NCBI GenBank assembly: GCA_900541395.1
Contig: UQJT01000004.1
Span: 1 to 64,000, forward strand
From: an uncultured Desulfovibrio sp.
Lineage (GTDB): Bacteria; Desulfobacterota; Desulfovibrionia; Desulfovibrionales; Desulfovibrionaceae
DNA length: 64,000 bases
Reading direction: 5' to 3'
Shown here piece by piece: positions 18,422 through 27,302 of the stretch (position 1 is the stretch's first letter; each line of letters starts with the position of its first letter). The position numbers and the translations under genes were made by a program. The notes beneath the pieces were generated by a model, which worked only from the letters and a program-made list of their open reading frames with translations, searched no databases and was not told where the DNA came from.

Positions 18422-19588
18422 TCAACGCGTTTTGTTCAAACGCTCAAAGCCTTCCTCCAGATCCGCGATGAGGTCCTGGGGATCTTCCAAGCCGATGGAA
18501 AAACGCAGCAGGGTATGGGCCGAATCGTCCCAGCGGGATACCGTGCGGCCGGGATGGCTGGTCAGGACCAGGCTTTCATAACCGCCCCAGCTCGCGCCTA
18601 TGCTGAAGTAGCGGTAATTATCAATCATGGCCCCCAAAGCCGCGTCGGACAGTTTGGGCAACAATACCCCGAACAGCGCGCCCGCGCCGGTAAAATCGCG
18701 CTTCCACAGCGCGTGGCCCGGGTCGCTCTCCAGGGGCGGGTACAGCACGCGTTCCACTTCGGGACGGGCTTCCAGCCAGCGGGCGATGGTCAGCGCGCTT
18801 TCCTGCTGCACGCGCATCCGCGCGGACATGCTCCGCAGCCCGCGCAAAGCCAGATAACAGTCGTCGGGCGAGGTGATTTCGCCCATGAGCACGGCCGTGT
18901 CCTTGAGTCTGAGGTATATATCCCGGGTGCGGGCCGTGGCAATGCCCATGACCAGATCGGAATGCCCGGAAATATATTTGGTGGCGGCCTGGATGGAGAC
19001 GTCCACCCCGTGCGCCAGAGCTTTGAAATACAAAGGAGTGGCCCATGTATTATCCATAAGCACCACACAAGCGTGGCGGTGAGCGACCTCGGTTATGGCC
19101 GGGATATCTTGCATTTCAAAGGTCAGCGAACCGGGGGCCTCGGTGAAGACCAGACGCGTATTGGCTTTGATCAGAGTTTCGATCTCCGCGCCAAGGGAAG
19201 GCTCGTAATACGTGGTCTCCACACCGAAACGTTTGAGCACCAGATCGCAAAAACGCCGCGTGGGGCCATAGACGGAATCCGGCACCAACAGATGATCCCC
19301 GGCCGACACAAAGGGCAGAATGGCCATGGTGCATCCGGCCAGCCCCGAGGACATGACCACCGCTCCCTCGCCGCCTTCCAGAGCGTTTACGGCGTCGGTC
19401 AGGGCAAAGGTGGTGGGAGTGCCGAAAGTGCCGTAACACACATCGTCGTAGCGGTGCTCCTCCCGTTTGTCATAGGCCTCCTGAGTCGGGAACAGGATGG
19501 TGGAGGCGCGGTACACGGGCATATTGACCGTGCCTCGGGTGGAAGCCGGATCGCGCCCGACATGGGACAGCAGCGTGGTGTCTTTCAT
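18422..19588 (-). CDS. metC: cystathionine beta-lyase (trans-sulfuration PLP enzyme)
   Basis: A 388-aa member of the Cys/Met metabolism PLP family, which cleaves cystathionine to homocysteine, pyruvate and ammonia. MKDTTLLSHVGRDP... and NMPVYRASTILFPT are typical of the N-terminus. The cofactor motifs are the PLP stacking Tyr region DDVCYGTFGTPTT, VVMSSGLAGCTMAIL, VLMDNTWATPLYFKAL with the cofactor Asp, and the PLP Lys in QAATKYISGHSDLVMG. The SWGGYESL motif near the C-terminus fits MetC rather than MetB. The start codon overlaps the stop of the upstream EF-hand gene (ATGA), so translation is probably coupled. Confidence 0.92.
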   Translation of the reverse strand: MKDTTLLSHVGRDPASTRGTVNMPVYRASTILFPTQEAYDKREEHRYDDVCYGTFGTPTTFALTDAVNALEGGEGAVVMSSGLAGCTMAILPFVSAGDHLLVPDSVYGPTRRFCDLVLKRFGVETTYYEPSLGAEIETLIKANTRLVFTEAPGSLTFEMQDIPAITEVAHRHACVVLMDNTWATPLYFKALAHGVDVSIQAATKYISGHSDLVMGIATARTRDIYLRLKDTAVLMGEITSPDDCYLALRGLRSMSARMRVQQESALTIARWLEARPEVERVLYPPLESDPGHALWKRDFTGAGALFGVLLPKLSDAALGAMIDNYRYFSIGASWGGYESLVLTSHPGRTVSRWDDSAHTLLRFSIGLEDPQDLIADLEEGFERLNKTR

Positions 19589-20220
19589 CTCTGACGAACC
19601 TCGGAGGAAACGCCCGCGGCGGGAGCCGACGGCGTGGGAGGAGTGATCACAGGCAGGCCGGGCCGGGAAGGGGACGCGGGAGGGGTGACCGTCGGCGGCG
19701 TAACTCCGGCGGCATTTCCGGCCGGAGGCATGATGAGGGGCAGAGCCTGCGCCCCCGTGCTCCCGGGCGCGTCGGGCGCGGCCGGATCGGCGGGTTGAAC
19801 GGGGCGGTTGGTCTCGTTCCCCGGCCGGGGTTCGTCGGGACCGGCCGGGGGCATGACCAGCGGCAAAGAGGGATGCCCGGGGGCCGGAGTCGTTGGCGGC
19901 TCGACCGGACGCGCGGGCAACGTGGTCCCGGTGGAAGGCATGGCGATATCCATGCCGTGGTTGGCCGCAAAGGCCCGCCATTCCTCCAGAGAAATATGGC
20001 CGTTCTTATCGGCGTCGATGATGTCGAAGCCCTGGCGGGCGATGGATTCGTTGGCCTTATGGAACTCCTCCCAGGTGACGCGGCCGTCGCCGTCGCCGTC
20101 AAGGGCGGCGAAGCGGATATCGGTGGGAGAGACGCCGGACGGCGCGGGAGCCGCGCATGTCGCGGCCGGAACGCCTGCCGTCAGGGCAAGCGCGCACAGG
20201 ACGAAACAAGGGTGACGCAT
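19585..20220 (-). CDS. exported EF-hand protein with proline-rich repeat tail
   Basis: A 211-aa protein with a signal peptide (FVLCALALTAGVPAATCAAPAP). Two EF-hand calcium loops follow, DGDGDGRVTWEE and DADKNGHISLEE, about 27 residues apart. The C-terminal half is Pro/Ala-rich with a repeated unit (SLPLVMPPAG, ALPLIMPPAG, GLPVITPP). It is likely periplasmic and calcium-binding. The stop codon overlaps the metC start by four bases, an odd pairing of a periplasmic EF-hand protein with a cytoplasmic methionine-pathway enzyme. Confidence 0.82.
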   Translation of the reverse strand: MRHPCFVLCALALTAGVPAATCAAPAPSGVSPTDIRFAALDGDGDGRVTWEEFHKANESIARQGFDIIDADKNGHISLEEWRAFAANHGMDIAMPSTGTTLPARPVEPPTTPAPGHPSLPLVMPPAGPDEPRPGNETNRPVQPADPAAPDAPGSTGAQALPLIMPPAGNAAGVTPPTVTPPASPSRPGLPVITPPTPSAPAAGVSSEVRQR

Positions 20221-20380
20221 GATACCTCCGGGCCGCTCGGCGGCCGATCGTCAGCTTAGCGCAAGGCCGCGCCGCTGTCATCCAGGACGCGGACACGGGG
20301 TATGCCCCAAACAGTAGTCATGGACAGTCAAAAAAGAACCGCAGTCGAGAGCCTGCCGGATCTCTTGCATGTGCCCAAGC

Positions 20381-20413
20381 AAAAAAGGCACCTACTGAGT
20401 TTCAATAGGTGCC
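20381..20413 (-). terminator. terminator downstream of tRNA-Lys
   Basis: On the minus strand GGCACCTA...TAGGTGCC forms an 8-bp stem with an 11-base loop, followed by six T residues, directly after tRNA-Lys. Confidence 0.9.
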
Positions 20414-20421
20414 CGATAAAA

Positions 20422-20497
20422 TGGTGGGTCGTGCAGGATTCGAACCTGCGACTCTCTGCTTAAAAGGCAGGTACTCTACCGCCTGAGTTAACGACCC
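20422..20497 (-). tRNA. tRNA-Lys (TTT)
   Basis: The minus-strand sequence folds as a tRNA with acceptor GGGTCGT/ACGACCC, D arm AACTCAGGCGGTAGAGT, anticodon loop CTTTTAA giving TTT, T arm CGCAGGTTCGAATCCTGC, and an encoded CCA. Confidence 0.96.
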
Positions 20498-20636
20498 GGA
20501 CGGATGTTCTTAGCTCCGAGCGCCGAGGGAGTCAAGCCGAAAAAATACAATCCCGCTCCGACAACGAGCTATTTTTCCCTTTACATCGGCCCCGGCCGGG
20601 GATATCGGCTGTTTTCCACCTTTGAGGTTCAGCCCC

Positions 20637-21983
20637 ATGTCGATTCCCGCCCCGCATCTGCGTCGTCAGCTTTTCAGCCTTACCGCGCCCATTTTCGTCG
20701 AGATTCTGCTCATCATGCTGCTCGGCGCGATGGACGTCATCATGCTCAGCCAATATTCCGACAACGCGGTGGCGGCCGTGGGCGTGGACACCCAGATTCT
20801 CAATATGGTGTTCATCGTCTTCGAGGTTTTCACGGCGGGCACCATGGTGCTCTGCGCCCGTTACCGGGGCGCGCGCGAAGAGCGCGACATGACGCGGGTC
20901 ATCGGCATATCGCTGCTGTTCAACGGCCTGGCGGGGCTGGCCGTCAGTCTTATGCTCGTGTTTGCGGCCGAGCCCATCCTGGCCGTTATGGGCATCCGGC
21001 CCGACCTCATGCCCGACGCCGCGTCGTATATGCGCATCGTGGGCGGTTTCGCCTTCCTGCAGGGCTTGTCCCTGACCATTTCGGCCGTGCTGCGCAGTCT
21101 GGAAATGGCCGCCTGCCCCATGTTCGTCACCCTGCTCGTCAACATCCTGAACATGGCCGGCAATTACACCCTCATTTTCGGTCACTTCGGCGCTCCGGCC
21201 CTGGGCGTGACCGGAGCCGCCATTTCCACCAGCCTGTGTCGGGGCGTGGCTCTGCTCATTCTGGCCTACATCCTGCACCGCAAGGGCGTGCGTTTTCCTT
21301 CGGCCTGGTTCCGGCCTTTCCCTTTCGACAAGGCCCGCGAACTGCTGAACATAGGCCTGCCCGCCGCCGGGGAATTCTTCTCCTACCAGTTCTCGCAGAT
21401 CGTCATCACTTTTTTCATCAACAAGCTCGGCAACGAGGCGCTGGCCGCCCGCACTTACTGCGTCAACATCATCATGTTCTCGTACCTGTTCGCCCAGGCC
21501 ATCGGCCAGGGCGGGTCCATCCTGGTGGGCTTTCTCATCGGCAAGCACCGCCTGGAGGCCGCGTACAAAATGGGGTGGTTCTGCTTCAAGGCTGCCGTGG
21601 CGGTCACCCTGAGCATTTCGATGCTTACGGCCCTGCTCGGTTCCACCATCATGCGTCTGCTGACCGACAATCCGGTCATCATTCATACGGCCGTGCTCAT
21701 CCTGTTTTTGGACATTCCGTTGGAATTCGGCCGCCCGGTGAACATTCTGGCGGGCTTCATGCTGCGCTCGGCCAGTGATGCGGGGTATGTGTTCCGGGTG
21801 GGGGTGGCCATCATGTGGACCGTGTCCGTGGGCCTGAGCTATCTGTTCGGCATCACCCTGGGCTGGGGGTTGGCGGGCATGTGGGCGGCTTTCATCCTGG
21901 ATGAGAACATCCGCGCCCTGCTCCTCGGCCGCCGCTGGCGCGGCCGCAAATGGGCGCTCAAGTTCCGCGGGCGCGTGGCGTGA
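20637..21983 (+). CDS. MATE family efflux transporter
   Basis: A 448-aa membrane protein with 12 predicted helices in two similar halves, as in MATE cation/drug antiporters. Typical segments are FSLTAPIFVEILLIMLLGAMDVIMLSQYSDNAVAAVGV in the first half and NIGLPAAGEFFSYQFSQIVITFFINKLGNEALAARTY at the start of the second. The ATG at 20637, with GAGG about nine bases upstream, is favoured over the TTG at 20622. The substrate cannot be predicted. It is separate from the downstream metalloprotease by about 130 bases. Confidence 0.92.
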   Translation: MSIPAPHLRRQLFSLTAPIFVEILLIMLLGAMDVIMLSQYSDNAVAAVGVDTQILNMVFIVFEVFTAGTMVLCARYRGAREERDMTRVIGISLLFNGLAGLAVSLMLVFAAEPILAVMGIRPDLMPDAASYMRIVGGFAFLQGLSLTISAVLRSLEMAACPMFVTLLVNILNMAGNYTLIFGHFGAPALGVTGAAISTSLCRGVALLILAYILHRKGVRFPSAWFRPFPFDKARELLNIGLPAAGEFFSYQFSQIVITFFINKLGNEALAARTYCVNIIMFSYLFAQAIGQGGSILVGFLIGKHRLEAAYKMGWFCFKAAVAVTLSISMLTALLGSTIMRLLTDNPVIIHTAVLILFLDIPLEFGRPVNILAGFMLRSASDAGYVFRVGVAIMWTVSVGLSYLFGITLGWGLAGMWAAFILDENIRALLLGRRWRGRKWALKFRGRVA

Positions 21984-22115
21984 CCGCTCGCGTCCGTCAC
22001 CGGAACAACACGGCCGACCTTTTTTCTCCGTCCTCCCTTATCCGCTGGTCTTCTTTTCCTTTAGGCGTTATGGGGGTAAAAAGCCTGTTTTTCCATCATG
22101 GAGAGGAGAACTTGT

Positions 22116-22871
22116 ATGAAAAAATATATCGCCGTCGTATTGGGCTGCTGGCTGCTGGCGCTCGGCGCAGGTTGCGTCGAGCAGGTCAATCTGGCCAAAG
22201 TGGGCGGCGCCGTGGCCGATCTGGGGGCGGCGGCCACGGTCGACGACGAGGAATTGAAGGAAATGTCCCGCGCCATGCGCGCCCGGGGCGACGCTCAGGC
22301 CAAGGTGGCTCCGGCGGACAGCGCCTATGCGAAACGTCTGGCCCGGATTATGGCCGACCATACCGAAGTGAACGGCATTCCGCTTAATTATAAGGTATAT
22401 CTGACCTCCGACGTCAATGCCAACGCCTCGGCCGACGGTTCGGTGCGCGTCTATTCGGGCCTTATGGACCTGATGACCGATGACGAAATCCGCTACGTGC
22501 TGGGGCATGAAATCGGCCATGTGGCGCACGGCGACACGCTTAAGGCCATGCGTGTGGCCTATATGGGCTCGGCCGCCCGCAAGGGGGTCGGCGCGCTCAA
22601 CCCCACGGCGGACGCCCTGTCCGAATCCATGCTCGGCGATCTGCTGGAAGCGGCGCTCAACGCCCAGTTCTCGCAAAGCCAGGAAAACGCGGCCGACGAT
22701 TACTCCATGCAGTTCCTCAAGTCCAACGGCTACCAAACCCGGGCGGCGGTCACCGCCCTGCGCAAGCTGGAAAAACTGGGCGGCAAGGGCGGCGGCCTGC
22801 TTTCGTCCCATCCCGATTCGGGCAAGCGCGCGGAACGCATGGAAAAAGCCATACAAAGCAGTTCGATCTGA
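22116..22871 (+). CDS. M48-family (YggG/LoiP-like) metallopeptidase, probable lipoprotein
   Basis: A 251-aa protein with a hydrophobic leader ending LALGAGC, a lipobox-like site with an unusual Gly at -3. The zinc site HEIGHVAHGD carries the HExxH motif, and ENAADDYSMQFL provides the third ligand as in M48 peptidases. It should act in the envelope on misfolded proteins. AGAGGAG at 22101-22107 supports the ATG at 22116, six codons inside the longer frame. It is followed by an amidohydrolase gene without an obvious terminator. Confidence 0.88.
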   Translation: MKKYIAVVLGCWLLALGAGCVEQVNLAKVGGAVADLGAAATVDDEELKEMSRAMRARGDAQAKVAPADSAYAKRLARIMADHTEVNGIPLNYKVYLTSDVNANASADGSVRVYSGLMDLMTDDEIRYVLGHEIGHVAHGDTLKAMRVAYMGSAARKGVGALNPTADALSESMLGDLLEAALNAQFSQSQENAADDYSMQFLKSNGYQTRAAVTALRKLEKLGGKGGGLLSSHPDSGKRAERMEKAIQSSSI

Positions 22872-22986
22872 AAATCATAGCTTCAACCGCGAGAGCCCGA
22901 TAAGCACAGGACCATCCCGAGGTCGGGCGCTCTTTATGCGGCGTCCGTCCGCGCCTTCCCGGCGAATTCTACTCCGGAGCAATCTC

Positions 22987-25344
22987 ATGTTCGTTTTTCC
23001 CCTTGCGTTCCGCAAATCTCTGATGCCCGCTCTGCTTGCCCCTCTTCTTCTGACCTGGCCCGCCCGCGCCGCCGCGGGGCCGGACGCCGAACGCGCCCCG
23101 ACGGCCGACGTGGTGTATTACGGCGGCCCCATCTATCCGCTGACCGAGGATTATCTTCACCCCTCGACCCTGGTCCCCGCCCGGGCCCACCGGGTGGACG
23201 TGGTAGCCGTCAGAAACGGCGTCATCGTTTTCACGGGCGACCGGGCCGAGGCTGAAAAAGCGGGCTATTTCGAGCCGGGAAGGACGGCCTGTCTGGTCGA
23301 TCTCGACGGACGCACCATGTTGCCGGGGTTTGTGGACGGGCACGGGCACTTTCCCGTCCCGGGCGCGGCCGACCTGTATCAGGTGGATCTGAGCAGTCCG
23401 CCCGTGGGGCGAATGAGCAGCATTGAAGACTACATTCACGCGCTCAAGGCCAAGGCGGACGCGTCCGGCCCCGGTCAGTGGGTTGTGGGGTGGGGTTACG
23501 ACGATACTCTGGTCAAGGAACAGCGTCACCCCACACGGGAAGATCTGGATAGAGTCAGCACGACCCGGCCCGTGGTGGCCAAGCACGTTTCGGCCCATTT
23601 CATGGTGGGCAACACCAAGGCGTTTGAACTGTCCGGGGTGCCGGTGGACGATATTCCGCCCGGCGGCCTGCTGGACGATACGAATATGGGCCTGATCAAC
23701 ATCCCGCCCTCCACCGCGGACCCGGCCGAGGCGGACCGCATGATGGCAAAGGCCATCGCCCGCGCCTCGGAAATCTACGCAGCCCAGGGCGTGACCACGG
23801 CCGACCAGGGCGGAACCCTGCTCCACCCTCTGGAACGCGGTTTTCGCCTGGACGAAGCCGCGGCCGCCCGTATGGCGGACGCCGAGGCGGACCGGGCGGA
23901 AGCGGATCGCCCGTTGAGCGACGCGGAACGGGATGCCCTGCGCCGGACGACGCTCGATACATTGCGCACCGCCCTGGAAAAAACGGTGAGCGATCAGGTG
24001 CGGCGCTGGCCCGTGGAACACAGCGCGGCCGGACATCTGTTTGAATTCCAGAACGCCGTCCACAGCGGCGATCTGCCCATCCGGGTCATCATCCATCCTC
24101 TGGGCGGCGAACTCATGGGCGAACTCAACCGCGACTTTCTGGGCTGGGATTCCAGCGGTCCGTATGAGGGACTGCCCGTGCTCGACCCCGTCGGCAAGGC
24201 GGACATCAAGACGCCCGCCGCCAAAAGTCCGGGCGACGACATCAGCAACTACAAACGGCCGGACGGTATACCGCCCCTGCCTGCCGACCGCCTGATGCTG
24301 GGGGCCTGGAAGCTGTTCCTGGACGGTTCCATTCAGGGCTACACCGGCTGGCTCAAAGACCCCGGCTATTACGACCGCGAGGCCCTGGCCCGCGCGGGGC
24401 GCGACGCCGACTGGCGCGGCGGCGAGTACGACGAGGCGGCCCGCGCCCTGGCCGGACTGTTCGCCCGCTATCACTTGAACGGCGAGTCCGTCGAGGTGCA
24501 CGCCAACGGCGATATGGCCGCCGAGGCCGTGGTGCGCGGCCTGGAAGAGGCGGTTCGGCAGGGCATGGATGAACCTTCCCCGGTGACGGACACGCGTCAT
24601 GCCATTATTCATGCCCAGATGTTGGGCAAGGATCATATCGCCCGCCTGACCGGCCGGACCGAACGGCAAGGCGCGGCTCCCGGTCTGGCCGAGGCCATGA
24701 AGGCCCAGAATTTCGTGCCCAGTTACTTCATCAATCACGCCTACTACTGGGGCGACCGCCACCTGAATACTTTCATGGGGCCGGGGCGCGGCAAAAACCT
24801 CAGTCCCGCGGGCTGGAGCGTGGCCTACGACCAACCTTTCGCCCTGCACAACGACCCTCCGGTCACGCCCATTTCGCCCCTGCGCAGCGTACAGACCGCC
24901 GTCACCCGGCGTTCCGCGCCCACGCCCACGTCCGTTCCTCCCCGGCCGGGCGGCACCCTGGTCAGCGGCCGCGGCCACGACGTGAACGCCACAGCCCTGT
25001 ATCCCGCCGTCCGCGATAAGACGCCGGACGGCAAGGCGGACGAAATGAACGACGACACGGCCGGTCGGAAATCCGAAGCCGCCTACCCGGATTACGATCA
25101 GCGCGTCAACGTGCTCCAGGCCCTGCATGGAGTGACCACGGTGCCCGCGTATCAGAATCACCTGGAGGACCGTATCGGGTCCATCGCGCCGGGCAAACTG
25201 GCCGACTTCGTCATTCTGGGAGAAAACCCCTTCGAGGTGGCGGAACGCGCCCCCGACACCCTGGCCGATATTCCCGTCGTGGCCACCATTGTGGACGGCA
25301 AGGTCGTGTACGGCAAGCTGCCGTCGCCGTGCGTGACCCCCTGA
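22987..25344 (+). CDS. exported YtcJ-like amidohydrolase
   Basis: A 785-aa protein, longer than the usual 520-600 aa of YtcJ-type amidohydrolases. A signal peptide (MPALLAPLLLTWPARAAAG) is followed by the metal motif FVDGHGHFPVPG, later His residues (HAIIHAQML, EVHANGD) and the C-terminal IGSIAPGKLADFVILGENPF typical of amidohydrolase composite domains. There are Glu/Asp/Arg-rich inserts around 300-330. The natural substrate is unknown; periplasmic hydrolysis of an amide or ester is expected from the family. The ATG at 22987 has GGAG upstream; the longer frame overlaps the metalloprotease and is not real. Confidence 0.85.
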   Translation: MFVFPLAFRKSLMPALLAPLLLTWPARAAAGPDAERAPTADVVYYGGPIYPLTEDYLHPSTLVPARAHRVDVVAVRNGVIVFTGDRAEAEKAGYFEPGRTACLVDLDGRTMLPGFVDGHGHFPVPGAADLYQVDLSSPPVGRMSSIEDYIHALKAKADASGPGQWVVGWGYDDTLVKEQRHPTREDLDRVSTTRPVVAKHVSAHFMVGNTKAFELSGVPVDDIPPGGLLDDTNMGLINIPPSTADPAEADRMMAKAIARASEIYAAQGVTTADQGGTLLHPLERGFRLDEAAAARMADAEADRAEADRPLSDAERDALRRTTLDTLRTALEKTVSDQVRRWPVEHSAAGHLFEFQNAVHSGDLPIRVIIHPLGGELMGELNRDFLGWDSSGPYEGLPVLDPVGKADIKTPAAKSPGDDISNYKRPDGIPPLPADRLMLGAWKLFLDGSIQGYTGWLKDPGYYDREALARAGRDADWRGGEYDEAARALAGLFARYHLNGESVEVHANGDMAAEAVVRGLEEAVRQGMDEPSPVTDTRHAIIHAQMLGKDHIARLTGRTERQGAAPGLAEAMKAQNFVPSYFINHAYYWGDRHLNTFMGPGRGKNLSPAGWSVAYDQPFALHNDPPVTPISPLRSVQTAVTRRSAPTPTSVPPRPGGTLVSGRGHDVNATALYPAVRDKTPDGKADEMNDDTAGRKSEAAYPDYDQRVNVLQALHGVTTVPAYQNHLEDRIGSIAPGKLADFVILGENPFEVAERAPDTLADIPVVATIVDGKVVYGKLPSPCVTP

Positions 25345-25450
25345 TCGCCCTTTCCCCCGACGAAGCTGAAGACGCGGCGGCGCCGGAGCGGCCGCCATTT
25401 CCCGGCGGCCTTGGCTCCCGCGTCCGCCCTGCTCGGGCCCGTTTTTACCA

Positions 25451-25480
25451 TTGACTTTCCTGTGCCCTCTCCTCTAGTGT
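25451..25480 (+). promoter_or_regulatory. candidate sigma70-type promoter of the FmdE/ABC operon
   Basis: TTGACT at 25451-25456 and TAGTGT at 25475-25480 are 18 bases apart. Transcription would begin at about the ATG (25488), implying a leaderless message, consistent with the absence of a ribosome site there. Confidence 0.4.
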
Positions 25481-25487
25481 CACGTTT

Positions 25488-26105
25488 ATGAAAAACGTAG
25501 CACAACATGATTTTTTTCCCGCGCCCCTGTCTCCCGCCGCCTGGGGCAAAGCCGTGGCTTTTCACGGCCACGCCTGTCCCGGCCTGGCTCTGGGGTGCCG
25601 TATGGCTCTGGCCGCGGTGCGCGCGCTGGCCCTTGACGATTCCTTTCTGACCGCTCCCGGGGCCGGAAACGCGGGAGCCGCCGCCCCGCTCAGTCCGGAT
25701 GAGGAACTGGTATGCGTGGCCGAAACCGACGCCTGTTGCGTGGATGCCGCGCAAAGCCTGCTCGGCTGCACACTGGGCAAGGGCAATCTGCTGCTCAAGT
25801 TGCGGGGCAAGACGGCTCTTACCTTCTATCATCGACCCACGGCACGGGCTGTCCGCGTACTATGGACGGCGGCCGCGACGAGCGACGAAAGCCGCGAAGA
25901 ACGCATGGAGCGTTTTCTGTACGGCCCTGAAGACGGTCTGTATCGCGTGCGTGAAGTTCCCTTCGATCCGCCGGGCCGGGCTCTGATCAGCGCGTCGCTG
26001 CCGTGCGCGGGCTGCGGCGAACCCACGGCGGAATACGCCGTGCGCCTGCGCGACGGCAAACCCTGGTGTCCGGACTGTTTTCCCGATCCCGCCCGTATAT
26101 TGTAA
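25488..26105 (+). CDS. FmdE family protein (formylmethanofuran dehydrogenase subunit E-like)
   Basis: A 205-aa protein with the FmdE hallmark FHGHACPGLALG near residues 25-36. A Cys-rich centre (ETDACCVDAAQSLLGCTLGKGN) is followed by a C-terminal zinc-ribbon-like domain (CAGCGE...WCPDCF). FmdE proteins bind metal and often occur beside molybdenum or tungsten enzymes, or beside metal importers, in anaerobes lacking methanofuran. Here it sits directly before a complete FecBCD-type importer, so a role in handling the imported metal or cofactor is inferred. No ribosome site precedes the ATG. Confidence 0.88.
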   Translation: MKNVAQHDFFPAPLSPAAWGKAVAFHGHACPGLALGCRMALAAVRALALDDSFLTAPGAGNAGAAAPLSPDEELVCVAETDACCVDAAQSLLGCTLGKGNLLLKLRGKTALTFYHRPTARAVRVLWTAAATSDESREERMERFLYGPEDGLYRVREVPFDPPGRALISASLPCAGCGEPTAEYAVRLRDGKPWCPDCFPDPARIL

Positions 26106-26123
26106 TTGCCTTCGGAGGTCCCC

Positions 26124-27302
26124 ATGTCCCTTGCGCGTTTTTCCGCTCTCGCTCTGGCATTGACGCTGATTCTGCCCCTCACGGCTCAGGCCCGCGTCGT
26201 GACCGACATGCGCGGCAAACAGGTCAGCGTGCCCGACAAGCTCAGCCGCGTGGCCACCATCGACGACGGTTTTGTGGAAGGCGTCATGACCCATCTCGGC
26301 GTCATCGATACGGTAACCATGATCGGCTCGTGGAGCATGAAGCGCGATTACACGTACGACTTCCCGTCCGAATCGGGCGAGACCTACACCTACCGGGGTT
26401 GGAACACCATGAAGTATCTTCACCCCTGGCTGGACGATCTGCCCTGCGTCAATTCACCCCAAGGCAACGTGATCAGTTATGAAACCCTGGCCTCGGGCAA
26501 TCCGGAAGCGGTCATCCTGCGTGTGGGCGATTGCACCGTGGGCGCGGGCAACGTGGAGGCCGTGACCCGGACCATCAACACTATCGAGGCCCTGGGTCTG
26601 CCCCTGGTGGTGTTGTACGCGCCGGGCTGGTACAAGTCGGCGGACCTGGCCTCCATGCGCGAGGAAGGCCGGGTGGTGGGCGCGCTGTTCGGCATGGAGG
26701 ACAAGGCCGTGGCCCTTATGGACAAACTGGCCGCCACGGAAAAACTCATCCGCGAACGCACGGCCGACGTGCCTGAAGCGGACAAGCCCCGCGTGCTGTA
26801 TATGGGCCTCAACCCCGACGTGCGGCGCAAGGGCGGAGCGGGTACGGTCCACGGCGTGGACACCCCGGAATCGTACATCATCGAAACCATCGCCGGAGCC
26901 CGCAACGCCTTTGAAGGGCGGGGCTCGGGCGTGCCCCTGGGGGCCGAACAAATATACGCTCTGGACCCGGACGTCATCCTGTTGCCCACCTCCAACGGCT
27001 ACCATCCGCCCCGCGAGCTGTACGAAGCGCCTTACTGCGCCAACCTGCGGGAACTGCGGGCCGTAAAAGAAAAGAAGGTGTACGCCATGCCCTGGTCGCC
27101 CATGAACTGTTCGCGCCGGGTGGAATACCCGCTGGATATGCTCATCGTGGCCAAGGCCGCCTATCCCGATCGCTTTGCGGATATCAGCGTGTACGACTTT
27201 GCGTTGAATTTCTATCGGGAGGTGTACGGCGTGGACGCCGAACAGGCCGCCGCCCTGCGCTCGCACCAGCTTCTGGACTGGATGAAGGAGACGGGATTTT
27301 GA
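26124..27302 (+). CDS. ABC transporter periplasmic binding protein (TroA/FepB/BtuF type)
   Basis: A 392-aa protein with a signal peptide (FSALALALTLILPLTAQA) and the two-lobe fold of class III binding proteins: RVVTDMRGKQVSVPDKLSRVATIDDG in lobe one, ALDPDVILLP in lobe two. Such proteins bind iron chelates, cobalamin, haem or, in some anaerobes, other metal complexes. GGAGG precedes the ATG at 26124. The stop overlaps the TTG start of the permease. With FmdE upstream the ligand may be a metal complex, but sequence does not show which. Confidence 0.88.
   Translation: MSLARFSALALALTLILPLTAQARVVTDMRGKQVSVPDKLSRVATIDDGFVEGVMTHLGVIDTVTMIGSWSMKRDYTYDFPSESGETYTYRGWNTMKYLHPWLDDLPCVNSPQGNVISYETLASGNPEAVILRVGDCTVGAGNVEAVTRTINTIEALGLPLVVLYAPGWYKSADLASMREEGRVVGALFGMEDKAVALMDKLAATEKLIRERTADVPEADKPRVLYMGLNPDVRRKGGAGTVHGVDTPESYIIETIAGARNAFEGRGSGVPLGAEQIYALDPDVILLPTSNGYHPPRELYEAPYCANLRELRAVKEKKVYAMPWSPMNCSRRVEYPLDMLIVAKAAYPDRFADISVYDFALNFYREVYGVDAEQAAALRSHQLLDWMKETGF

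Noticed and set aside
18395..19594. 399-aa plus-strand frame across metC
   Set aside because: Shadow of the minus-strand cystathionine beta-lyase with Gly/His/Gln-rich composition.
22969..25398. 809-aa reverse open frame opposite the amidohydrolase
   Set aside because: It is a shadow of a GC-rich gene: His/Gly/Arg-rich composition, no domain, and the forward frame has signal peptide and metal motifs.
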